Below, piece by piece: positions 14,401-26,400 of a stretch of 64,000 nt of DNA. The DNA comes from Mycteria americana (Eukaryota > Chordata > Aves > Ciconiiformes > Ciconiidae). Position numbers and translations under genes: made by a program. Below the pieces are notes generated by a model that was not told the origin of the DNA, did not search any database, and saw only the letters and a program-made list of their open reading frames with translations. Positions within the stretch are counted from its first letter, which is position 1. The number at the start of each line of letters is the position of its first letter. The stretch spans positions 220,117,887 to 220,181,886 of the forward strand of contig NC_134365.1 of the NCBI RefSeq assembly GCF_035582795.1, read 5' to 3'.

Positions 14401-17400
14401 AACGGGATGAGTAAGTAGCACATTCAAGTGTGGAGGAAGGGGACTGCAGAGACGCTGCTGCTCAGCACCAGGCGCCAGCAAAAAGCAGGATGAAAATGAG
14501 TGGTCTAGGCGGGTGCTCAGCCTACCTGCGAGCTGAGCGGCACAGTGACCACAGAAGCATGCAGAAAGCACAAGTTTAGAGCTCATCCTGCAGGATCCAA
14601 GCAGCAGTAGTGAGCATACAAGCTTGCAAAACAACCTAACAATTGCAATTAGCTGCATCACACCTGGAGGCATTATGGAAGAAATTCTCTCACCTTCCCA
14701 GCAACGCAGGCCAGGATCTGAAGACTGCTCTAGGCTCTCAGTATTACCACTACACTACATCACACATAGGAAGCAAAAGTCTCCATTTCCATTCGGTAAG
14801 TCATCGACAACAACTAAGAGGCTTTTCCAGGAAGCCAGCCAAGCCACAGAGAGCAAGACAAACGCTGCGAAAAAGTCACTGTCTTGCAACAGTCCCTGCT
14901 CTGGCACGCTGCTGACTCTCCCATCGCAGCAGGAGCCCGAGCATCTCGCAGCACACATCTGAAATGCTCACTGCTTGACAAAGGCAAGCCAAATGCCTGC
15001 AGTCACTGCTATCTGAAGTGCTGTTCCCTATGGAGATAAGCAGTAGCTGTGCTCACATGCTCCGGTGATGGCTTCTTTACCTAAAGATGACCTTTAGATT
15101 GTGGCACTCCCAACGTGACATCCTCAGATCAGCAGGATGTGCTGGGGAGGCTGCTGGGACCTCGCCTGCCTCTGCAGCAGCAGGGTTGAGTCCAGCACCA
15201 TGCTCACACCTGCAAGAGCCTGGGCTTTACCTGGCAGTTCAGCACCAGGATTTAGCTCACTGGAAGCTTCCTCAGCTGCTTCATGCACTGCTTAGCTTAA
15301 AGCACTATTTGCAAGGCCAGCCACTAAGCAGCAGACAAACTTAAGCTTCTAGTGCCCTAAAATAGCTTATTACTGTCATAGGAGCTGCGTGAAGCCCCAG
15401 TGAATGTGGGCAACCTCTGCTCATGCTGAGGAATTGAGCCAGATTCAGGCTGGTTCCCCAATCCACCTGGTATTACAAAACGTGACCTGGTATCTCCAGG
15501 TACAGGTACAATAGTCCTATGGCATTTCAGGATGGGAGGCACTGCTGACTCGGGTGGAGACCAAGCCTAATCACCATAAATACCAGAGCAGAGCCTGCTT
15601 CTCATGCAGCTACTCTGATAAAGCAAGCCTGATGCCAGCAGGTACAGCTGTGGAGGGATGCAGCAGACCTAGCCACAAGTTCTAACATACAGCTTTGTCA
15701 GAGGTCGATCCTGGTGGCATTTTGGTCTGGCCAGATCCAGCCTGCATCCTCAGGACTGAGCTCACACCAGCCAGGTACAAGGAAACCTTGGCCTTCAGAT
15801 CTGCAGCCACTGAGGACATTATACTAAGAGGTCTCCCCTCCCAAGTTTTTGGTGCTACAACTGTCACCCACCGGCAGTTGGGTCCCTGTTCCTGGGGAGG
15901 CAGCCTTAGGGTTTTGGCAAAAAAATCTGCAAAACTGCTTCCTATTTATTTCCTGGAATAGGAGTAAACTCTGAGCTAATATCCTAATGCAGGTGGTACC
16001 TGTGCTGATACGGATGCAGCTAGCACAGCTCTACGTGCAGATCTTGAAAAAACCGAGTTCAGCATTACAAGTGCCACCGGTGAGATTGTCACTGGTGTGA
16101 TCTGCCCTCGCAGTGCTCAGTGGACACATGGCACAGGGTGCGGTGCATCAGACGACTACCCCAAAAAAACACGAGCCAGGGAGACAAACCAAGCCCTGCT
16201 AAGCCATGACAGACAGTTCAGGATCCAGTCCAGGTGAGTTTTGCAGACAGAAGATTTAAACAAGTGGCCATCTCTAGACCAGCCTCCCTCTTGACCGAAG
16301 ACAGGTAAATAATTTATCCAAGGACTTCCCGTGCTCCTAGCAAGTTCAAGCCCAAGCTGTTGTGGTGGCTGGTGCCACTCCTTACAAGAGATAATATTCA
16401 TGCCCATAATTGCAGACAACCACCTCTAGCACCTCACAGCCCCATGATCCCTGTAGCAGCTCAACAAGCATGCAGCCAGCTGGCTGTTCCCCCACAGCAG
16501 GTGCAAGAGTTATCCCACAGCTGTCAACTCTCATGTGCCACCCTTTGCATACCATTTACCAGTGGGCTCTGTAAACCCCCCACAGCTCTGCCCCCTTAGT
16601 GACAGAGGAATTACAGCCATAAGGGGTTCTCACAAAGGGACTGCGGGAACTAGCAAGTATTTACCTAGAACAGCAGAGAAGTTCAGTTTATCTACCCGAT
16701 CCCATCTCTAAACCTACCTGAACAACCCACCTGTTTGACAAGCTTCTACTATCTACAGTGGATCTGACCTGCATGGCTGGTGCGGAGCATGTTTCCATGA
16801 AGATGGGGGCTAAATATGCCATCAAAGGAGAGGTGAAACAAGAGGACCAGCCATTACCGGTGACCCTCTTGAATCCAGTTCCCAGGAGAAACTAGCCCAT
16901 TTCAGCCTTCAGCAATATCAAGAAGGCAGGGCTTGTCGCAGTTAGTGAGGGCTTGGTACTAGAGGACAACCCATCTGAGACCCTTCCACACCAGAGCATG
17001 CTGTGTTCTCCATCAGCTACGAGATCTGGGTTGGCCAGCCACTTGCAGCCTGTGCAGCTGTAGTGTATTTTTCCATGTACACCTACATTTGCCAAGAATT
17101 ACCCGTTAGTAGCAGGAAGAATGTGGCAAGAGTGTTCACTGGCAGCGTGTTCAGGCACCCTGAGAGTTCAAGTGACTTTGCAAAGGAGGAATCCAGTCTA
17201 CGCCACTTTGGCTTCCTACTGGAATTGGATTCCCGACTGCCTTCCAAGACTGGACTATCTTAGGGCAGGCTGGTTCATCAAAAGCCATGGCAAGGTGCCT
17301 CCCTTTTGCTCAGGCCGAATAAAACTTGCCAACAGCCTTACATAATAGTCCTTTCAGCTGTGTGTCCTTCCAAAGGGGATCAAGTTCCCTCCTAGCTGAA

Positions 17401-20400
17401 TTTGGCCCCTGCTCCCTTCTAAGTCTTCCAGCTCATTCTGCCATCCCCAGAGCAGAGTGGCAGCCCTGTCTTCTGTCTGCAACGCGTCTGAACTAGCAGG
17501 GAAAATACAAGCAGAAGGTGAGCAAGCTGGAGAACTGGAGCTATCCCCACTGCTGAAAACCCCCCTTCCCCAAAGCAGCTAGACTTCAGAGCTGATTTCA
17601 CTGCTCCTGGTGAAGTGGTAGGACTTCTGGTGCACGGGGTTCTCAGCTATTCTTACCCAAGACACTGCTGCCCTAGGGTGTTACTGGAAAACAGACCAAA
17701 ACTGAGCTAGATTTACAAGAGGGGAACAGAGGTAGGGCTAGGCACAACACAGGACTGCTGCAGCACAGGAGAGAAGTTGAGAGATGAACAAGGAGCCTTA
17801 CAGCTACAGGGCAGATTGCATCAAGAAGTCTGGTTATAAGACCATCAGAAGCAGCAGCTTCTACAAGTCATGATACCATCACTGGTGATGCATTTCAGAT
17901 TTTATAACCGCAGCTGCTCCAAGCAGTAGTATGGCAATGGTAAGCAACCATGTCGTGCTCACAGTTCAGTGTCACGGATAGACTAGTGTAGGTACAACAT
18001 CATCCCCACAGGGGTTATTACAAGTCAGTCTAAAACAGTTAAGTCCCAATTCATAGAGTTAAACTGTTACTTACTCTTATTGGAAAATAATCCCTGAAGT
18101 ACCTCCATATAGCCCAGTTTCTCACCCATTGGGATCTTCTTCCACCTGAAGAGGAAAAAAAAAAAAAAATCACATTTGTAAAGCTCTTTCCACATGGGTG
18201 CTCACCAAGAAGCCTAGAGGACTCCAGATAGTTTGCTGTTTCACTAGCGAAATCAACAATTTCATTCCTCTAAGTGGGACACCTGCATCTTTCACTAAAA
18301 TCAGGTGAAACCATCCATGCTCAGGACTTCAGGGTCTTCAAGCTAATTAAGGCCTGACTACAAATTCAGGGTAGGAGCTGACTTGATAACCTGTTGTAGC
18401 TGGGCAATGGACAATTCAAGCTAGGAACAGCTCAATGTTAACCTCAGATTCATCCTTTGGGAAAGGCCAAGATCCTGGATGATTTCAGTGGTCTTGAAGC
18501 AAGGGAGAATTGTGCTAATCTGGCTATGAAAGGAGCTGCCATCAAAGCTTGTTGCCATTGCTGTAGCGGGTTCTCAGAGCTGGTTTCTACAGGGTGTTCT
18601 CTGAAATAAAGTTTTCTGCTTTATTTGCAGCAACATTGACTCCATAGGGGAGCCACATCTTAATAGTCATGCCATAATCCGAACCTTGCAAGAGCTGGAG
18701 AGGACAGCAAGATCTTGAATCTTTACGTAGATCTTTCTGACCTACAGGAAGAACCTAAGCCTTATAAATATGTTGCTAAAAGCCAGCAATGGCATGATGT
18801 CAGTGCTTGCTATCTGGTAGTACCCTCAGCATCGATAAAACCTGCAGTCACTGCTTACGCTGAGGGCTGCCATTTGTATGCTTCACTGAATAATGCTTTT
18901 GATCAGCGATTCAGCCAAGTCCCCCTGAGAAGGGAAGTCACCCATTATAAGGAAGTGCTTCTTTGTCCAAATATGAGGACAGGGACACTTAAACAGCAAG
19001 GATCTGTTCTGCAATATTTACCTTTCTTTGGTGTATTCCAGTCAAATACCAGCCAGGCTAAATATAGAGCAGCAATCGCCCAGCAATCTGTGCACAGTAT
19101 GTACATGAGGATTAAAGTGCAAGCAATACCTGGATAGGTCCAAGAAAGAAGAAAACAAGGTTGCATCAGGTTTTGGTCTGCGTTTACACTTGCATTAAGA
19201 GCCCCTTGCCTTTTGACCCTTCTATACTGAAGTCTTAGTCTCAATCTGATGTCATTAATCCTCAATCAAATCGGATTTAGCTAAAAACCCCTTATGTAGG
19301 ACTGAGACAGCTTCCTCTAAAGCTACCTGCTTTGAAGTACCTCAGCCTCCCCTTCATGGTTTCTCCAGGTCTCTCTTCTATAATATCTCCAGGTAGGGCA
19401 GCTGCTTCTCCAGGCAAGAGCTGGACTTCATGAGCATCAAGATTTCTTTGTGGCCCACACCAAGGAGGTTTCTTCCACAGCTACCCAAATCATTCACGCA
19501 TTACACCAGCTCTATGACAGCCATCCCACCAGGCTACCAGAGATCCACAAACCAGAGTTTGTGCCATTTTAGCACAAATTGGGAAGGAACAGCGAGACTT
19601 GCTTGACTGACTGCAGTCAGCATCCTTCTCCAGTTTAATTATCGACACTACTGTGCAGCAGAGCAGCCTGAGGCTTCACATAACAGAAGCACCCAGAGAC
19701 AGACAGTCTTTACTATTTTACTGGTCTAACACAAACACTTCTCGCCCATCTCTGGTACCTCTTGGAAGGAGACCAAGCCAAGAGGAAGGCACTCCTGTTG
19801 CAATCAGTTGCATCAGTTACCTATTGCTTCTAAGAAATTTCTTCTCTGTGGACGTTCCCATGAGTGAGTCAGGTAAGAGATTGCCAATTGCTTCAGTCTT
19901 ATTTGTATGGTAGACACAGATATGAGCTAAACATCAGTAGGTCTCTCCATAGCTCCTGTGTTTTTCTAGAGCCAGGTAAAGTTATTTATTGCCAAAATAT
20001 CAAAGTATGCAACTGTGCTTTACAATATCCACACCCCAGGAACTGTCCTGCTGCAGTGCACATCCAGTAATTAATGCTTATGTGAAAGTTAACATTTTTG
20101 CATTAAAAGTCTTCCAGCATGAAGGAAAAGCTTTGCTTTTGGCCAAAAGGTGTTACGTACCCATGATAAGGAAAGTGAGAACCCATTGCAGCACAGAGAT
20201 GATCTGGAGTTGTTTCTCTACTTTGGATTTAGATAGCCAAAACAAATCCTGGAGAGCAGAAAGAATGCTTGATCCTGTGCCTAAGGAAAAAAAAAAAAGA
20301 AATAAAGTTACATTTGCATACTGAGCAAAGGTAGCAATATTTTCCTTTCAAATAGGAGGTTTTAAAATCAATGTTCGTGTAGTTTGCTTTTAAGAGCAAG

Positions 20401-23400
20401 GCTTGTCAAAGGCTAATATTTCCCATGGAGTTTAGGCATCCTGGAAGGGGAAGGGTTGCCATCTGCAAACATCTAGCTGTTTTGGGGATGCTGGAGGGGA
20501 TTAATGGGTAACATCACCTGAGCAAGCCTTTATTCGCTTGACCATAAGTGTGCGGAGGACATTAACACATGGTCCTAACACACCCCCCCGCTTCAAACTG
20601 CCAATTCCTCGAAGTGGTGTTTGATAACAGGGAAACCCATGAGCTCACCATAAGATAAAGATCAGCTGTCCCAAGCCACAGGCAAGCACACACCAGGCTG
20701 TGGTCTGAACTGTTGCTCATCCACTCTTCACCCAGGTCTGTTGCACAACTCCTCCATGCGTTTAAGGAAAGCTCCGCACGCCAGCCTTACACAGCACAGC
20801 CTAAAGGCTGGTTGAGCAACCCCTCAACCCACAACCCCGGGGATCCACAGCTCCAAGGATAAGGAAAACTATCACAGTGTTTCTAAAGCAGTAAGTGAGG
20901 AAGGAAGGAGTTGAAAGCCACTCTTAGAAGCTTAAGGTATTCAAGCGGGGAGAGACCCCAGTAAAATACTGAAGTGAAAGACTCAGTTTCTATATGAGGA
21001 GCCACCCACTGCAGCATTTGTTGATATGCTCAACGACCTCGAGAAAGAAGCACTTGCAAGTGCGTTTTCCTTCACTTCTCTTCATTACTTTATTTCACAA
21101 ACACCATAATAACTGGCTAAAATGCAAATCAAGCTGCTGGCTTATCAACAAACCAGGAGGTGTGTTGACATATTTCCTTTTCTGTTTAAGGATCAGCCTG
21201 TTATTAGAAGGGATGCAACGCTGCTAAGGAGCCATTATATTGAATGGGTTCGGTCCTTGCTGTCGCTGGCAAGATGTGACACTGCTAGTGGCGATACCAT
21301 AGCAACTGCTCACGCTTAGTTGAGTGAAAGTCTGATGGAGAAGAGCCTCCTCTAGACACAGGCAGGTACTAGAGTTTTGGTAGTTTCTACAAAGCAGGTT
21401 TCACTAATGCATCTTTTAAACATGCAAAGCATCTCTGCAGTCTTTGCTAACTGTTGCCCTTGCTGATAGTCGAGGCAATAGGATTAATGCACAGCAGCTC
21501 CACCTGCAGAACTGTTTATTAGTTTTGCAGCTTCTTTGCTGCCCCTCTTAAATGCCATTTAGTGACATTTAATGTTAAGCCTAAACATAAAAGCCATTTA
21601 ACGTTAAGCCTGCGCATGGTCCCTAGGAGCGACGGCTACATGCCTTCCTGAGCATTTCTGCTAGTAAAGGACATCAGCCAGGAGCCACACCAGACCCTGC
21701 AGCCTAAATCTAGAGCCAGCCCACCCAGCCTAGGCCCTTGGCTCTGCTTAGTCTATGTTGAATGAACAATCCTTGCAATGGGTTGGGCGTTAACTACTCT
21801 AAGCAGACCAAGTTTTGGTCAAGCATAGATCATGTCACTGCAACTGCCAGTAAACTGAAACCTACAGCACTAATCCATTCTGAAGCAGCAGCTCAAGTTG
21901 AAAGCAGGTCTTTGCAAGATAGCGTAGTATGTGCTGAATTCACTCCTAATAATGTATCTCTCCAGTTTCTGAGATGAGACAGGGCAACATGCTGATGAGT
22001 TAAACCACCACTGATTTGCAACACTGGAGTACCTAAGCAGGAAGACTCAGAAATCCCGTGCTGCAACTCTTCACATTTGATAGTAAATGCCCAAACTTGG
22101 GGTGAGTGGTAAACTCCACCCCATTTTTTACAAAGTCAGTCACCTCTCCAAGGGTAAGAGAAATCGGTCATTCCCACTGAGGGGCCACAGCCTAGGGGCA
22201 GCCTCTACTGCAGCTCTAGGATCTTGCTGTCCCAAAAACCTGCTCTACAAAATTGCACGTGGACAGACCTCACATGGCCTGAGGACTGCTAGACACTAGT
22301 TTAAAGGACGCTTTTAGCAATAGTGGTGTCACTGGCCACATCTCTATGCCCTCAAAATAAACCCAAAGTCTTAGAGATTTTGTGATCCATGATGAAAGCC
22401 CAGCCCCATGTAATTTATCCTTCCAGCACCTGTAGTTACACTACCAAAACATCTTTGGATTGATGAATCCAACGCTCCAGCCTTGGATCAACTAAATCCC
22501 TATCCTCTTCCCCCGAAGAGAACAACTGTTTGTCCCTCCAGATGAGAATTTGTACTTCAGCATTTTCTAGATGCTTTAACAAATTGTAGGCATTGCTAGC
22601 CCTGTAAATAGAACAGTACTGGGTAGCCTAAGTCAACTTGTTTCCCAAACTGCATTAAGCTTTTTGTGTCAATGTTCAACTATTGCAGACAGAGGGAAGG
22701 CACAGGTTTTGCAGACAGCTCTGAGCAGGCAGCTGAGCACCTGCCCTTGGACAAATGGTGTCCCGGGTCAGTTATTTGTTGAAAGCAAAAACATCCTTTG
22801 CAGAGATCAAGATTCCCAACACCAGAAAAGCCAGTAGTTACCATGGGCTGAATATTAGCATTTAATTCCCAATTAAGGACATAAAAGAAGTCCAGTGGCA
22901 ACGGAAAGGACTGTGGGAATGTGCAGAGGTGTCACCTGGCAAGTGCATCTGCCCGTGCATGGTCTACCTTTCCTGCACACTCTGGATGGACCCAGTGCAT
23001 CAACTGCAAGCCAGGCAATTACAGATTTTAGTGCCGAGACAGCCATTTCCAGCCAGTCCTGACCTTGCTGTTCATAATGTCAGACTTAACACTTTGTGTA
23101 TTCAACTCTCCATGCAAGCCTTGCCTCCTTTCTCCTTCAGCTGTAGCAGCCAGGCAGCATTTTTGGGAAGACCCTCCATGCTCTGGAGAACCAGGCCAGT
23201 TACTGGTGACACAGAGCAAAAGAGCTTTGACAAGTCAACAGAAATGTGGTTTTTTGGGACTTGGCCACAGCAGAATAATCCAACACTGATACTTGGGTTC
23301 CCTTCTTTAAAGTAAACCCTTCCTTTTAAGAGCTCACCTGTGGGCCCACACAAAGGATCATTCACATATTAAAAACCCAAAGGAAAATTAAATATAGGAA

Positions 23401-26400
23401 AGGCAATTTCTCTAACTTTCAGGGAATACATTAGCCTAACATTATTATAGCCTGGAGAAAAGGAGGCTGAGGGGAGACCTTATCACTCTCTACAACTACC
23501 TGAAAGGAGGTTGTAGAGAGGTGGGGGTCGGTCTCTTCTCCCAGGTAACAAGTGATAGGACGAGAGGAAATGGCCTCAAGTTGAGCCAGGGGAGGTTTAG
23601 ACTGGATATTAGGAAATTTTACTTCACTGAAAGGGTTGTCCAGCACTGGAACAGGCTGCCCAGGGCAGTGGTGGAGTCGCCATCCCTGGAGGTATTTAAC
23701 AGACGTTTGGATGAGGTGCTTATGGACACAGTATAGTGGTGGTCTTGGTAGTCTTAGGTTTACGGTTGGACTTGATGATCTTAAAGGTCTTTTCCAACCT
23801 ATACGATTCTGTGATTCTAACACCCAAGTTTAACAAGGCCCATTAGACATACCTATGATTACCTTCGAGGCAAAGGAAACTGCATACCCCAGCCTTTGGT
23901 ATCCATTTGTATCAGTCTTTTCTCAAGGAAATATTTTGAATCCTGGAGAAACGCAGACCTCTATCTTCTACTGCTGAAGACAGTTGCTTATCACGTGCTG
24001 GCCACCCAGCGCAGCCCCTGGAGTGTTTTCCAGTTGCTCTGTTTTCCAGGGCACCTGTTCCAGAACTGGACAGCCTGGCTGTTTGGGGTCACAGCCTTAG
24101 CAACCCATGTCTACACAGCAGAGATCTTAGCAACAGCTTTCCTGGTCTCAGATGAGATCCTGAGCCCCTCAACCCGCACTGCAGCTCATGCCCTGGGGTG
24201 TTGATGGGATACTGCCCGCACTAAGCCATGCATGGCTCTCAAGGATGCAACTTGCTAAGTTGGCCAAAAGAGGGACTTCTCCAGGAGACCTCACTGCTGC
24301 TCAGTGATAGCAGCCATCTGCAGCCTTCCGAGGAAGCTCAGTGACATTAGCCAGCTGTCCCCCAACTGGTGATGGGCTTAGACCACTTAATTCCAGCAGC
24401 CATCAGAGTCAAGCACAAAAGACACTACCAAGGAGATCCTGGAGTCAACGAAGGGTTTGACCAAGCATCTGACTCATGCCTGCAGCACAGACTCAGCTAG
24501 GGACAGCATCTGGTGCACTTCCAGCACAGTTTATTGCAGATAAAGTGCTCAAACACCATGATTTACCTAGGCAGGGAGGCAGACCCAAAAGTCCCAGGAG
24601 AGGAAGTAAACAGGACTTCACATTTGGACACCAGAAAACCCAATCCACAGCACTTAATTAAAAAGCAATCAAATAAATTGGCTGAGAGGAAGTACAAGTG
24701 TTACAGATAGTTAAAAATACACTGAAAGCTTGTTAAAGCCAAGCTTCATCTGCTACCTTTTCAACATAATTAGCATATTAATTCTTAGCCAAGAATTATA
24801 CTGCATCACACAGCTTATTTAGATGAAAACCAAATTAGATGCAGTATAGCTGAGCCCCTCCAAAGCATAGGTGCAGATGGACATTTTGAGCTACATATTT
24901 GGCAGAGAAGCTGACGGCGGAGGCATAACAAAACTAGATTAAACAGACCGATACTAGGATACTTGTGAAGAGCCAGCCTCCCATCCAAGAGCAGGAGTCT
25001 GCACAGCAAGCTGCTACATTAAATGTGACATCTGGAAAACCCCTTGAGCAAAAGAAGTTATTCTGTGTCTAGGTTTACTGAGATGCCCCAGCTGCAGTGC
25101 ACAAGCTCTCTCCACTTTCAGCTTTGTTGTTAGCGGTACTAGGTAGTGAATCATTTGTTAAGATAATAACGAATTACCAGCATGGGTTGTAGTTATCCTG
25201 CCCTGTACACAGCTGTATAGCAGTTTGCTCATGCCCCAGGAGACTACTTAATAATCCCGTATTATCTGCAGTAAAGAATGCCTACAACTGGGGGTTAACA
25301 ACGTAGTTAATGGGGCCATGCGACAACAACATCTATTTCAGCCCCATTAGGAAGGAGCTGGGATTCTGCATAGCAAATAAACAAATTTGTTATGACATTT
25401 ATCTCGCGGTAGATCTGCATTTACTCGCAGCACTGAATTTGGCCTTCAGTCTCCGCAGTCGCAGACGTGTGTGGGTTAAAGTGAGGTAACCATGAGGGTA
25501 GACCCAGCTGTCCTAGACCAGTCAACAATTTTAGATTTAAGTCAGCAAGACTTAATAGCTCTAGACAAGAGAAAGGGAACCATCCTACTACATCTCATTG
25601 GTGTGCCCAGGGAGGAGTGTAGAAGCAATAAAAGAAGGGCTCAGTCATAAGCAAGTCCAGACCTATACCTCCCGGGCAGTTTTGTCAAGAGGAAACCCTA
25701 CAACACAGCTAGCAGTGACGCCGTACTCCCAAAACAGGAGCCCCCAGGTCCCCCCCAAAGCAGAAATGAGGTCTGCCAAACCTCAGGTGCAGCATAATAT
25801 TAACTCCAAGGTAGAGCTGAGTGAAATCATCTTCCTCACCCCAAACTATTCTACAATTTTGTTCCACATTGCAGAAGCTCAATATTGCCTAAAGCTTTTA
25901 GCCACAGTCCAGCCAAAACAAAGGAGGGAAGGAGCTTCTGTAAGATGAAGTGAGATAAGATACTTCAGCAAAGAACAGCCCTTAAATGCTCTGGCCACAC
26001 TAACATCTTTCTTCAAGAGTGGAGTACCTCCTTGCTGCTCTGCCAAACGCAAGGAGGAGAGCACCTGGACAGCCTATGGCCAAAGTGGGTCAGGTCAAGA
26101 TGAGGAGACAACAACCCCTCCTACCCAACCAAAGCATCTCAAAGCATCATCCAACCCTAGGCATTGGTTCAAGGTCTGCTCTGATTTTTGCAATACTGGG
26201 TTGGTGTCCAAGAAAGTTCCCCTGCATACACACAGGGATGGAGAGAGAGGCAAATGCCTGCACCTTTTTTGCTGATTGTTTTTAAATAGGATCAGACTTT
26301 CAGCCAAGTTTACAGGCACTGGGACAAAGCCAGATACCAGGCAAACAAGATGACTGGAGACTAAAGGACAGTATAAGCCATTCAGACTGTCACCCCACAA

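Noticed and set aside
23431-23823. ORFs on both strands with similar products at 23.4-23.8 kb and 29.1-29.4 kb
   Set aside because: They are remnants of CR1 ORF2 or its antisense, not host genes.
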